From contig OW285195.1 of NCBI GenBank assembly GCA_935421135.1, forward strand, positions 5,122,701 through 5,186,700: a DNA stretch of 64,000 nt. Direction: 5' to 3'. The translations under genes and the position numbers were made by a program. Below, piece after piece: positions 20,761 through 33,400 of the stretch (the first letter of the stretch is position 1; every line of letters begins with the position of its first letter). The notes below the pieces were generated by a model. The model was not told the origin of the DNA. It did no database searches and saw only the letters and a program-made list of their open reading frames with translations. The DNA comes from Bugulina stolonifera (Eukaryota > Bryozoa > Gymnolaemata > Cheilostomatida > Bugulidae).

Positions 20761-21930
20761 TATTTAAAATAAGCTAATACTAATGTTCAATCAACATTTT
20801 GTAGGTAGAATTCATCGGACTGAGCCATCGTAATATCCAATCTGAAGACAAATCTGCTAGATTCAATCGGTGGACACACTGAATTACACCAAATCAGCAA
20901 TCTATCTAGAAAGCTTGCAAGAAAGATTTCCTACATTATCATTACATCATATGCAACTATGCTCGCGTTTCTTTTTTCTCTTGTGATATGAAGTTAGCCC
21001 ATGTAATTTTTAATTTGTTCTCTTTTTGTGTCAATGGTACGAGTGTGGTGGAAACAATGTTTGCTGTTTTTCTTCTGTAATTTGGTCACAATCAGTAATA
21101 AATCTAATGAATTATATGTAGTCGGTTGGGTGTGTGTCCAGCCTCATGTTTTTATATCTAATATATTTATTAAAATTATATAAAATAGGTGAAGTAAGAC
21201 CCAATGCAACTTAAGACTCACTAGACTACATGGGCAAATACCGAATCTTGGAGTAGGAGTAAGCACTGATTACTTTCAGTAACCCAATAGCCACTTAAAT
21301 AAAAATAATATACATGTACTATGTTTTAATGAAGCCATATCTGAAAATAAAATAAACAATGATTGACATGAACTCATGTTGCAAGAAAGTGTTGAGGATT
21401 TTTGTTCCCTTGTATTGAACGATCATGATGGGACAACTCTATTAGGCAAACTAGCTCCTGGACCGGTTCGATCCAGTGTATCAAACCAAAGTTGACACCG
21501 TCTAACACCGCTTGAGACCAGGATCCAGAGGTACGGTGCGGTTCGGTATATCGATCCAAATTTGGCATCGGTTGACACCGAATGAGACCAGGCACAAGAG
21601 AACCGGTGTCAACCGGTGTTTGATTACCACCACCCCAAAAACCAAATATCAGTGGGGAGGCAACACCGGTGCAGGCCTACTTATTAGTGCCCATGCTTTC
21701 GGATCTACATGTAGAGCGTCCAATCAGAATTGCAGTCTCCTAACTGGGCAACATTGGAGGATATTCATTGCACATGGAATAATCAACAATTATTAATTAT
21801 GATTGACAGCCTCTCCTTCTATTTATTAGAGTTATGTTCTACATGTATGTGACAACAGTTATAACATTGAATAAAATACTAGGAATAACAGATAACTTGA
21901 ATTCACCAAGAAAACTAATAAACTTCTGTG
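20760..21930. other. Intergenic; degraded ACCGGTGTC-rich repeat near 21.5 kb
   Basis: No exon supported. At about 21,490-21,620 two near-copies of a GACACCG...GAGACCAGG phrase occur, next to sequence similar to the ends of the 19.3-20.2-kb element. This is probably a degraded terminal region of that family. Confidence 0.35.
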
Positions 21931-21934
21931 GCAC

Positions 21935-22072
21935 CTAATCACTTAGCTGTGAATACTGAATAGAACATATGACCACTACACCAGCTCAGCTACCTTGAAA
22001 AGGAAGCTAGCCAGTGAGCAGCAGATATGCACTGAGCCAACTGCACCTCTGTATTATGGCCACCTTGCCTTC
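21935..22072 (-). repeat. SINE-like repeat, tRNA-type A-box
   Basis: On the minus strand it reads CTGAGCTGGTGTAGTGGT (an A-box-like motif), preceded by GGTGGCCATAAT and CTTCCTTTTCAAGG. The same order occurs at 29,700-29,905. The B-box is poorly preserved in this copy. Confidence 0.45.
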
Positions 22073-22660
22073 TACTTGTGTGGTTTTACATGTGCATTCA
22101 GATATTATGTTATTTCCTGTTCACAATCATTAATAACATAAAACGGTTCTACGTTCTAGTAATATTGGTCAAAGCTATAAACATCAGACATGCGAACAGT
22201 ACAGTCATGACATTACATTCGAGTACATTACAGCATGATTCATTACTTTTTGTCCAAAAACAGTAGTTGTCTTACCTTGTGTTAGAAAATGAACTAGCTA
22301 AACTAGTCTTATGAGACTCAGGACCAGGTTATCTACTGAATGTAAGATTTCATTCTATTATACAATCAAGTACTTCTAACGATGAAAAATTACATGCAGT
22401 TATATATTTACTTATAATTACGCTTATTGGTTTTGCAATCTTTTAGTCAAAATTAATGTTAGTCTGACTCAATAAAATGCAGGTGACTGTTTACAGTGTT
22501 TTCCGATAACATTATATTAATACATTACATGTACTAGGTGCAATATTTTAGGAATGGTATGTATATGTTCTTAAAAAAACATGCTTTATTAGATTTCTAC
22601 TTTCATTATTCAGAAACCGAAAGAATGCTAATATACTTTGTTTTTTAATCTATTATGTGA
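22073..22660. other. Intergenic, nothing recognised
   Basis: AT-rich, no supported exon. Confidence 0.35.
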
Positions 22661-22662
22661 TA

Positions 22663-25632
22663 CTTTATTACCAGAATCTATCAAACTGTCTAAGAAAACC
22701 AGTTAGAGAAGAATATAAGAGAGTACATAAAATGTACAATGTAAAGGAGCAGCATAAGTAAGAACAACATCTGATAGGACCATTCAAAAATATGAAATAT
22801 AACATAACAAGAAATATTGTATAAACTTTAACATTCACAATTAAAGTAGCAATAATGATATAGAAGTTGTTTAGGGCGGTGTAATAGAGTATGTACAATA
22901 ATGCAGTTAACTGATTAGTGTGCAGCTAAAAGGTTGGGAGTTGTGTCACCTCATTTGGGAATTCTCTTTAGAATATGCATCAGCCAAGGTGACAATGAGA
23001 AGAGAGTGATAGACCCTGCCTGATATGTGGACGCTATGTGCTATGTGTGTGTGAACCTGGAGAATAAACAAGAAGTGGAGAATAGACAGGAAGTGGAGAA
23101 TAAACAGGAAGTGAATAGTAGACAGTAGACAACACTGTGAACAATTTGAGAGTCAGTTTCGTCATCTTACTGTACCAGCTTATCCATGTGCTATCAAAGT
23201 GTATTAGTATCAGAGCTTCGAGACAATCCCCACCGAATTATATAGTTTACATGCACATACAAAACTGAACCAAATATTCTAGCAATAAACTATGATGCAA
23301 CGACGCACATTCGGTGGGGCTAATAGTTGGCATAAAAATCCTAAGGCTAAGTAAGTAGACATTCTCCATAACTGGTCCAATTAAGACAAAACAGGATTGA
23401 ATACTACACACTCAGCTGACCAGACACAATGCAGAGTGGGAGACAACTCTGAATGGTTAAATATGTAACCCATAATGGGATGTTACTACAGTGCCTACCT
23501 GAGTCAGCAGTGTGGTGATTCCAAGACCCATCTGGACAAAGGCCATAGCTAGTAAACAGTTGGAGGCTAGCTTGGCTGTGGGAGGCAGAAGGGCGGCCCG
23601 GCACATGAGCCATAGAGCTGCTACTGAGGCTACAGTTAGTTTACCCTACAGAACACATACACATGTAGACATAGACGAGTACATATAGGGCTACATATGC
23701 AAACTACAATGAGAAGACACAGAAGTATATTGTTAATCTCCCCTCTCAACACTTACAAGTAAACACAAAAAGTTGTCTGAAGTTATCGACAGCTGACTTT
23801 GATGGCAAAAACCACTGTAGCGCTTATACTTGTGGCTAGGTAATGAGCGCAAAGTTGACGGAACTAGAAACGGAGCTGAAGAAATTAGAAATAGCCTTAT
23901 ATCTTGGCATATACAGATACAAGAAACGTTGTACTACTTGTTGAGTAACCCCCCAGCCCAATGTCCACATAGTGAATATCAAGCTATCAGGGTTTTAGCA
24001 CTACTGCACTGCTAATAGGAAGGAGATAGAAGACGTACCAGAATTCTGTGATTAAACTGAACTGTGGTTGGATTCTCGGATATATTAGACCAAGTAAGAG
24101 AATACGCGAGGAGATCTGAGGGTATCCATCTGTCAGCCAGCTTGGGCCATGATTTGTATGTAAGACCTGCATCTAAACCTGCTACGAATGCTCCGGATAT
24201 GAGGGTAAGGAATATGAGGGCAGTGACAGCGTGGCTTCCTCTCTGCAGACGTCTAAGAGTTGCTACCTTCTCACTCGCCTGGAGATTTACAAAACAGTGT
24301 GACTCTTATCAGAGTTGTATATTCAAGCAAAAGGCATACAGGATCTAAGCTCTAAGGCTATTAAATTCAGCCACTCAATTGCAACCCACTTACTAATTGA
24401 TTTCAGATCATCTATGCCAATTATTAGCTCTTCTAATGGCTAATTTCCAATGATAGACAGTCACCACTAGTTACAGCAATGTACTATCTACTGTATGTAG
24501 TACAAGTGTTGAGCTATATGGAGTTGTCACCACTACAGCTAAAAGCTTATAATGGGGAAACAATTTAGGTCTACACAGAAACAAAACTGGATGCATGAAT
24601 TAACTAAAGATAATCTATACGTAGGCCAACATAGTTTCACCGTCAGTGATTTACCTTGTCACTAGCTACTATCGTGCTTGACATTGCTGTTCCTCGATCA
24701 ACTGATGTGATTTACTGACACGTAGGCTCAACGATAACAAGGATATAATTGTTGTAGGTCACATATGGACTTACCAGAGTAGGTACAGAGATATGAGACA
24801 GTCCAGACCAGAAGAAGAGAGAATAGAGAACAACAGCAGTGCTTAGGTGAGCAGCTAGTCTATACTGACTAACTCTTGATATACATTTAACTTGAAAGAG
24901 ATAATATACACTCTAATAGAGTGGGCTTGTCAGTGCTTGCTGATTGGATAATACCTAAAGCAGATAATTGCTCCAGGTGAGGTAGTCCCTATTCTGTCAC
25001 TCAGGTTATTCAGTTCTAAAACAGAAAAAGTTACATTTGTATGTCTTCGGGAGGAATAATAATTGAGTACATATATCCTGAGTGCTACCATTACGTTTCA
25101 CATAGAGCCATAGAACCAAAATCCACTATTTCATATTATACAATGTACGTGTAAATAACTGATTGAGTGCAGGAGTTATTATGCAGTAAGCTTAGATTAT
25201 TGGATCAAAGTATTCATCGTTAGAAGTTATCTTCTCTCAATCGAGTTGAAATGAATGTGAGAAGCATCTATCAATTATCTTAACAAAATTGCAGGAGAGT
25301 AGAAGTTATCTTCTCTCAATTGACTGAAATTTAACAGGGGAAGATAATACCAAAATATCTAGCACATTCACTTATTATACTAATACAATACCGCTATTGA
25401 TACATTTACATAATATATAATACAATACATAAACATTATACTTCTCATTTCCCTCGTGACACATACGTTGTACTATTATAATATTAGGAATTATATTACT
25501 AATTACATGTATAAGCATTGCACCTATTCTTATTTACAAGTGACGATTATACACAAATCTAAACATTAGTAGATTAATCATAATTATTATTATAATTAAT
25601 CTAATGCTATGTTTACATTTGATTTATTTATC
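22663..25632. repeat. Segmental duplication containing 3' half of COX15, copy 1
   Basis: About 3 kb align base for base, with frequent substitutions, to 58,785-59,207 plus 61,490-64,000. The aligned part includes the 3' flank, four introns and five exons of COX15, and a TTAGAAGTTATCTTCTCTCAATCGAG repeat region upstream. The second copy is interrupted by a retrotransposon absent here. The alignment reaches the window end, so the true length is at least 3 kb. Confidence 0.9.
22951..25015 (-). pseudogene. COX15: COX15 (heme A synthase), 5'-truncated copy with frameshift
   Basis: The exons are 24955-25015, 24775-24874, 24039-24278, 23499-23645 and 22951-23056, with matching phases. The product resembles the C-terminal half of heme A synthase, the multi-pass inner-mitochondrial-membrane enzyme that converts heme O to heme A for cytochrome oxidase. 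Landmarks are VSQYRLAAHL, SGAFVAGLDAGL, NPTTVQFNHRIL (with a heme-ligand-type His) and GLGITTLL. The last exon has a 7-bp gain near 23,040 (CACATAG repeated). It shifts the frame, destroys the conserved THQAGS segment with its His, and lets translation run to a stop at 22946. I find no exons for the N-terminal half upstream. This is most likely a decayed duplicate. Confidence 0.85.
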
Positions 25633-25639
25633 ATTACAT

Positions 25640-26240
25640 GTATATTCTATTCTAGCACACTATTCATGAAAGAAGTAATCACATACAAACAATAGACATA
25701 CTAGAGATGATATGGAATAACACATCATTTGCTAATTTATTTATTTATTAATTTATTGTTACCTTTGCAACATCAACGGCCCGGAAAACACTGTCTATCT
25801 ACGATGCCACGTTGGCAGTGAAGGTAAAACAGGAAACACGAAGTCATACAACCTACATGTAGTTTGAAATTAGGTAAGCCAGGCGACGTGCTATCAGAAT
25901 GAATGAATATCGAATGAATACAGTACAGCGGTCCGGTTCGACAACATCGGGCTACACTGAACTATCATTATGCTGTTTCGGCACGGTGTGTCGATTAAGC
26001 GGTACAATTCGAAGCAACTTGACATCTCACACCAGCAGGTTTCATACCGCACACATAGTTAGAAACCGAAACACAGTGCAGTACTACATTCCAGTATGAT
26101 GCTTGTGCTGTGCAAGATTTAGCCTAGTGTGCTGGCTGGAAAACTGTGCTCAATTGCTGACCCATGTTCACCATTTGCCTTACCTATTCTATTCTAGCAT
26201 TCTGGCTGTTATTCCCGAGGGACCTAGGCTAAGAGTAAAC
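25640..26240. other. Intergenic, repeat-derived
   Basis: The left part (to about 25,990) is the inverted relative of 20.1-20.8 kb. Nothing coding is supported. Confidence 0.4.
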
Positions 26241-26244
26241 TAGT

Positions 26245-26941
26245 CTAGAAGAGATACTGCCAAATCTTGATAAGATCAGACTGAGTGCAGGTTGTACCGT
26301 TGCTCGCTTTGACGCTTGGCTTTGCGCCGGGCGCGGTGTGATTTGTGGGCAGATTCTTCTGCTGCACACTTTGTGTTTGACTCTTGGTGTAGACAGTTGG
26401 GTTTGTTTTTGTATCTTGATCTAGTAAAACATGTAATTAAAGATTGAAAGGAAGTTAATAGGTAGGAAGCTAATATTATTTGATTATAGTAATACTTCTT
26501 TTGTTAAAACATACATGCTGTTCTATTGGTGTTCCTTTTTTTTGTTTCCAGTCTTGACAGTGTCATTTTGCCAATAATAATAAACTTGGTAAGATAAAGA
26601 TACCAGTGAAGATTAACGCTAAACCAGAGAATACGCAGTTTTACTATAATGGTCACTTGTTGAATGTCTCCTACTGACTGCTTAACTGGGGAAAAGAACA
26701 ATTCTGCACACCGGCAAGCTGTTTACATTTACTGGTAGGCTCAATGGCTTAGAGGGATTGTCTAGCACACGACAATATTATCTAGCTTTGTGAAAACCGA
26801 TGAATTTGTGATGAAGGCAAGAGGATCCCTACATGCAAATAAATGAACTTGGTAACCTGACCTCAAGCATAACTTACCGCAGAGGAGTATCGTGATGATC
26901 CCAGCAACAAAGATGAATGCCCCTATTTCAATCCTTGCCAA
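26245..26941 (-). CDS. Unknown small membrane protein, last three exons
   Basis: Three putative exons join in phase: 26878-26941, 26635-26685 and 26245-26420. The first encodes a hydrophobic segment (IEIGAFIFVAGIITILLC), a likely transmembrane helix. The second is short and the third encodes a Thr/Lys/Gln-rich tail ending IKIWQYLF. Acceptors are good (TTTTCCCCAG before exon 2). The donor after exon 2 (GTATTC) is weak. I do not recognise the family, and the 5' part was not found. It could be a single-pass membrane protein with a cytoplasmic tail. Confidence 0.35.
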
Positions 26942-26949
26942 CTAATGAC

Positions 26950-27420
26950 CAAAATTATAGGAAAATATTGTTTGGAGTTTCCTACTTGACTCTGATTAGA
27001 ATGTCTACGCAAAATATTGCCTGAACTACATAATGGTACAAAAATTTCAATAGTGATGTTGTTATGATAATAATATAGCCTATAACTAATGGAGGTAAGT
27101 AGGGTTGTCCACATTATATAGAGAACAGTGCAATAGTAATATCCACCAATAACAAAGATGGGTCTCTCAGAGTATAGCAAATACAAAAACACTCAATTAT
27201 GGGGACCAGATCAGCTGATCAAAAGACGGAATTGTTTTTCCTCCCCTTACCATCTAAGAGCACAATATACTGTGTTTTCATATGCAATGACCTAATCTAC
27301 AGGAGGTCCCTGAAGCCAGGACCACCATCTGCCAACCATCATTAAACTGGGGAGTGAGTTTCTGTTCGACTCGATACATACATATCTACATGTACAATGT
27401 ATAGTCTAGGGTACGAATCA
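26950..27420. other. Intergenic, nothing recognised
   Basis: Upstream of the membrane-protein exons. Missing 5' exons may lie here but I could not identify any. Confidence 0.35.
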
Positions 27421-27433
27421 TGCATACGCCGTC

Positions 27434-29351
27434 TGTAGTGACGACAAACGTCACAACTGTCACAACACTGATAAATGTCACAACAGTTTTTCGACAAACG
27501 TCACAACATCGACAAACATCACAAAAGTGCACCGACAAATGTCACAACACCGACAAACGTCACAATAATTTTTCGACAAACGTCACAACAATTTTTCGAC
27601 AAATGTCACAACACCGACAAACGTCACAAAGGTTCAACGACAAACGTCACAATGCCAACAAATATCACAAATTTTCAATAAAATAACACCATAACACCAA
27701 AAAATGATGATCTTTGCTTTGATTTACCCTTCAATTTGATTATTGTTTGCTGTGTTTTAAAAACTGAAGAAAACCGAAGATAGTTAAAAGCAGAGTGTGA
27801 CAACTCCCAATTGAGAACATGGAATTAAGGATTCATTTTTTCGCTAAAAATCAAGACAGCTGAGCAGAAGCAGATCTAGTTCTGCACAGTTGTCTTGGCT
27901 TTCAGCAAAAAAATTGAATCGATAATTTAATGTCTTCTATGTGGAGTTGTCATACTCTGCAGACTATAGTGATTATAATCATTTAATACTAACTACATGT
28001 GTATACTCGTATAATAACACACACGCATATAACATGTTGATTAAAACTGAAACAAGTCTTTACTGGATGTCAATAATGATTGTAGAAAAATACGAATAGC
28101 TAGGATCACTCAGGTAAGATAAAAAGACCAGTTATTGCCGGGAATGTCAGGCTAAACGAATTATGGGATAGAGGTTACTTCCCAATATGATAATTGTATC
28201 GAGTTGCATCTCGGTTTTTGATACGATTTTCTATTGGATAATTTTGTCGATTTTGAATTGAGAGCGAATAATTTCCGAAAAAAGAAATTATATCAAAACA
28301 TTGTGTAGCACTATGTCTAGTAGTAGAGTAGCATATATTTTAAATTTTATGTAGATCCTTGCATTTAGTTATACAGTAATCTACTTTGTTAGCAAGGAAT
28401 TTTTAGTTATAGTTATACATTTAATAGTGATAAATAGGCAGGAGAGTTCCACCTGTCTTCATATTCTAGAAGCAGATGGTTGTCGGACTAAGGTGTCATA
28501 ACATATTCCCTTTAGATCTGTTGCCTGCTGCACGGTATTTTTAATTTAGAGAAGTGGTGGTGTACGTGAGATCTAAGCTATGTGTACAAATGTGATGCAA
28601 AACTTCGGCCCTTTGACTAGAATGCGATTCAACGCAATTTTCATATACACTGTACATGTAGTTGAATGGTGATTAAAGGATATTTCGTTTAGCTTGCCCA
28701 TATCTAGTAATAGCTGGTGTTTTCATCTTTATTGAGCGATCCTTGCCATTCATATTTTGCTACAATCATTGTTGCCATTCAGTAATGACTTGTTTAAGTC
28801 CTAATTAACATGTTATACTTATATCATGCATGTACATGCATATTATCAAAATACGTGTGGTTACAGTAGTAATGAATGATTATAATTTATTAAATGAATT
28901 CATTATACAGGCAGCATAGTTAACAGCAGAGTGTGACAACTCCCAATAGAGGATACTAAATCAACAATTCAGTTTTTTCGCTAAAAATCAAGATGGTTGG
29001 GCAGAAGCAGATCTACTTCTGCTCAGTTGTATTGGTTTGTGGCGAAAAAATTGAATTGCTAATTTCTTGTTCTCTATTGGGAGTTGTCCCACTCTGCTTT
29101 TAACCATCTTCGGTTTTATTCAGTTTTGAAAACACAACAAACAAAAATAATCTAATTGAAGGGTAAATCAAGGCAAAAGGCATTATTTTTGGTGTTATGG
29201 CGTTATTTTATTGAAAATTTGCGATATTTGTTGGCATAGTGACGTTTGTCGTTGAACCTTTGTGACATTTTGTCGGTGTTGTGACGTTTGTCGAAAAATT
29301 GTTGTGATGTTTGTCGATGTTGTGACATTTGTGACGTTTGTCATCGTTGCA
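27434..29351. mobile_element. Large inverted-repeat element with terminal GACAAACGTCACAA minisatellites
   Basis: Arms of about 350-380 bp face each other. The outermost part of each arm is a tandem array of CGACAAACGTCACAA-like units (27,437-27,675 and, inverted, 29,225-29,345). Next come ACACCATAACACC-like sequence and a block matching CTTCAATTTGATTATTGTTTG, then a ~180-bp fold-back (27,790-27,962 and 28,928-29,098). The outer ends are TG...CA-like, flanked by GCCGTC (27428-27433, 29352-29357), which suggests a 6-bp target duplication. No transposase is visible; the superfamily is unknown. Confidence 0.7.
28030..28160 (+). repeat. Dispersed repeat shared with 56.7 and 57.2 kb
   Basis: TTGATTAAAACTGAAACAA, TTACTGGATG and GATCACTCAGG blocks occur in the same order here, at 56,697-56,800 and at 57,160-57,270. 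It lies inside the large inverted-repeat element, suggesting that the same family is present at 56.4-57.3 kb. Confidence 0.55.
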
Positions 29352-29699
29352 GCCGTCTGCGCATTGTTATTATCTCCCCAATGTTTGTGTATAAAGTGTG
29401 CACCAGAAATGGCCGTTGTGGGGACAGACTCAAAACTTGGTGCATAATATATACTCAGAATGAAATTTTCCTTCAAATAAACCTGTTGGAGATGTGGGGA
29501 CCAGGCCGGACCCAGCAAGTGACAATGGTCTCCACTTGTCGAGTGTGCATGCAGACGATTGTCCCCACAACTGTGGATAAGTCTGTGCACACCTACACTC
29601 GCTATATTATGTTGAATCCTTGTTCATGAGTTAATGTATAATAGTGTAGTGACATACATGTACAAGCAATCACATTGTATTTGAATTTTGAGATTCCAT

Positions 29700-29905
29700 T
29701 GTGTGACACCTGACTGGGGTTTGAATCTGGGGCCTCTAAGGCACCTAATCGTTCTACAACAGTGAACACAACATGCTACCACTACACCAACTCAGCAACC
29801 TTAGAAAAGGAAGCCTCACCAGTAAGCAATAGACATGCTCCGAGCTAGCTGCACATGGAGCACCCCCCCCCCCCCCCCCCCCCCTGATATTATGGCCACC
29901 TATAT
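29700..29905 (-). repeat. SINE-like repeat with pol III boxes and C-tract
   Basis: On the minus strand an A-box-like TTGGTGTAGTGG and a B-box-like AGATTCAAACCCC (29716-29728) are present, preceded by GGTGGCCATAAT. A run of about 24 C (29,861-29,884) interrupts the body. It matches 21,935-22,072. Confidence 0.55.
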
Positions 29906-29916
29906 ATAGGATGTTT

Positions 29917-30133
29917 GGGGGTTTGGCCATTTTCACCTACATTATAAATATTGTGTGATCCTATTTAGGCAAGGAATTCATTTTCTGAGCGATCAGAGAC
30001 TTGTTTCGAATCCAGTCCCTGATTGGGGTTCAAACACTGGTTTGGACCCAGGTTTGAAGTTTGACTGCTCAAAAGGATAAATTCCTTGCTTAAAAGCATC
30101 ACGCGAACGTTTATAAAAATTGGCCAAACCCCC
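29917..30133. repeat. Fold-back element (GGGGGTTTGGCCA ends)
   Basis: The two halves are inverted repeats: GGGGGTTTGGCCA...GGCAAGGAATTCATTTT on the left, and TAAATTCCTTGCTT...TGGCCAAACCCCC on the right. Parts of the arms also occur at 3508-3546 and near 6195, on either side of the hammerhead repeat pair. Confidence 0.65.
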
Positions 30134-30483
30134 TGACACTGTCTTTGGGATGGGTTGAACTAATGGTATTAGTTCATTGAAGACTAACAATCTGCTGTGT
30201 TTTCTCATTCAGTTAACAAAGGATAATATACTGTGTTTTAGGTTACTAAGAACCACATTAGATAGTGTTGCACATCCTTTAAGAACCAGCTGGTGCGGAC
30301 AATTAAAATTATGAGCTGAGTTAATGACACAATTTGTATCCAGCATAGAGTCATTGCTGTATATGCGATATAGTATTATAGTATCATTGTATCAGCTGTA
30401 ACACAGCTATCAACAAGTACGTGTACGTGTAAATCTGAGACCACACACTAACCTTACCCACAAGTCGATTTACAAGCATCACT

Positions 30484-33400
30484 ATGAATCAGATATTTTG
30501 TGGTAGTTTACAGAGTAAATATGTAGTTATTACTTCTGTTGCTATATGTCTAACTTTTCTCATCTTCCTAGGGTAAGTAAAAATATATTAGTATTCTACG
30601 CATAGTGCTACGGTGAGAACGTTCCTCACCAATCGGGCTCTCACTGTGTGCTTACCTGTTAATTAACTATTACACTGTATAATTAGTATACTGTCTATAC
30701 TTGTATATACCTGTACTTGCATTGCATTGTGTAGATAGTTTTATATTGTTGTAATTGTCTACACTTGTATGTTGTATTGTCTTATATCTGCTATACATGT
30801 AACTCATTAGTTATGTAAATGTAACCTGAATGTATGGTTTCACAGGGCTGAGAACCTATAATTTAGTTCTACTTTTACTTAATGTACAGTATCTTTTTCT
30901 GTACATGACCAACCCTATGAGCTCTGACCTCATCCGTTTATCTATTATTGCGCAATACCTAGGACCAAGTAGCGGTCGTGCTTTTGCAGGAAGTTTAACC
31001 GAAAATTTAAAACTGTGAAAGGCAATCGTTTTACCTTGTTCAAATCAGTTGTTGCTTGGAGTTTAATAAAGGCACATCTACTACTGAGAAGCATTGGAGT
31101 TGTCTTTTCTAGAATACAATACTTCCAGCTTTTGGTCTTTTTTGACTGGGTAGCTCGAAGTCCTAAACTAGCATAGATTATACTCATGAGAGCTAATAGT
31201 CTTGTAAGCAACCTATGGGTCTATTGTGGTGAAACAGCCTGCCAAGACATAAACTGTGTTCTTGATCTTATATGCATTGACATTGTTTACATGATTATTC
31301 ATTCACATATGCATTACACTTATCCATATTATCCATTCATGCATTATTGTCTTACCTTGTAGATTTATTATACATGCATGATTACACTCTTATTATAATC
31401 AACTACTATCATGTGCTCTATTATTGTTATCCACCAATCAGATTATTGTAACTATACTTGGTTTTTCCCATATTATATTAGCAATTATCTTCTCTTAATC
31501 TGATTGTACAAGACTAAGTATTTGTTCATGTACTTTTGAAGGCCGATATCTTGGAATAGGCCCATATTTACATGTGTATACTTTCCTTTTCCGACCATTG
31601 TAAGCACCTTTTGTGCCAAGGCCGACCCTTCTTTTTGTGGCCGACGTCGGGCAGAACCATCAATGTTGTTGCATCAGTTCCGGGCCCGATACCTTATCAG
31701 CCTTTTTTACCGGAAGTATATTTAGTATATAAGGTAGCACATTTTCTGTATGAAATCAGTTGTTGATCGCTCTCTAATAAAGCAACATCTCCTAATTCAA
31801 ACCTAGAGGCTTACTTTTGTAGGCGGGTAACTCCACCGGCGGATCCATAGATCCATACGGCTCGAGTTCATCCCCCATCCTCGTTTAAACATATCTCTGC
31901 ACCATTTCTACGGCTTAGGTCGATCCCGGATTCTATATGAATCTGGCGTCGGGCTTAAGTCCCTAGAATATCAGATCTTTTGTGATGGTACAGGACATTT
32001 GTATACGACTCCAACTCCCGGACGAAGCTCCTTCGCACCTTAAGTGCTTAGTAGTTGTTATAGCGCTACTCATCTGACACTCACATTCTCATAATTAGTG
32101 TTCGTATACTTACCTTTAACTCCATTGCATGTCCAAACCATTAATTACTGTCTGTCTCCATGTGCTAATACTCACTACTTATTCATGTATTGTTCCACTA
32201 TATAACTGTATATAACTGCATGAATGTTACTAAGTCTTTTTAATGCCTTTTATACCCATGTACAGAGGCCCGACCTCTCAGAATCCATTGATATTCATTT
32301 TGTACATGAATTGGACCATTATAAGCAACTTTTGTAGAACCCGACCTATTTTGGGTCGGCCGTCGGGCTTCCGGCGGCCATCTTGTTGCGCAACTTCCGG
32401 ACGACCACACGTCGTCTTTTCCCGACGTCACGTCGGCCGGAAGTCCTTATACTATATAAAGGGCACTGTTTTACTGTTCATTGTCTCAGTCTACACTTGG
32501 CTTTCAATAAAGACACATCTATACTTGATACAGAGACTTTCACTTCCTTTTGTCAGGTCATTCGCTTAGCGAACCGCCTACTAGGTCGGATCACTCTCTT
32601 TCATTGTATAGTCTGAAGGTCAGACTTGGGACCAGACGGGTCGTCTTTGGTAGTTCTTGGGCTACTGAGACCGCTCGATCTTTCATGTAATGCGAAGTCC
32701 TATTACCACTCATAGGCACTTCATTTCTGGGTCGATAGTCGTCCAAGGACGACCGCACCAAATCACAGAAACCATTACACTTTCTCTACACTCCTCTGGA
32801 GTATAAAGTCTACAGACCTACGTCAACCCTGGACTCTTTAATGAGTCTCAGCATCGGCCTACGTCCAGATATATAATAACAAGAGCACCTAATAACTGTT
32901 CAGTCTTTTATGTGATGTGTGGAAGGTCACTTGGTCGTCCTCTACCAACTTCCAAGCCCTTTGCATACTCGTGCCCTTGGCACCCGTATGTAAATAAGCA
33001 GTAAAACATTACACTATACAGCAGCATGATCAACAAGGCTATCGCTGCTCAGTGTATGTAATTAGGAAGTAGGTTTAATAGACTACTCTTGAACTCTTCC
33101 AGTACTCATACCGTAGGTACCCGTACATGTGGTTAACACAGCAACATTACAGTATTCTTGCTGTGATATAAAACAAAAATGAAACAAACTAGTGTTGGTT
33201 CAACATTAAACATCTTCTCAGCATTATCAGGATATTATATTGTGCCATTTCTAAATAAATGCTTTCAGGCTGTTGGGCTGATATTGTGACCTGGTGTTGG
33301 GGCTGTGATGTCATTCCCGAATATCACGCATGATTTGTCATAAATTTTGTTAGGCTTAATATACATTGTGTGACCTTGGTTTGTTATGACATAAAATTGA

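Noticed and set aside
29195..29629. Overlapping frames on both strands of more than 110 codons
   Set aside because: They lie in the CGACAAACGTCACAA terminal array and adjacent repeat DNA; composition reflects the repeat.
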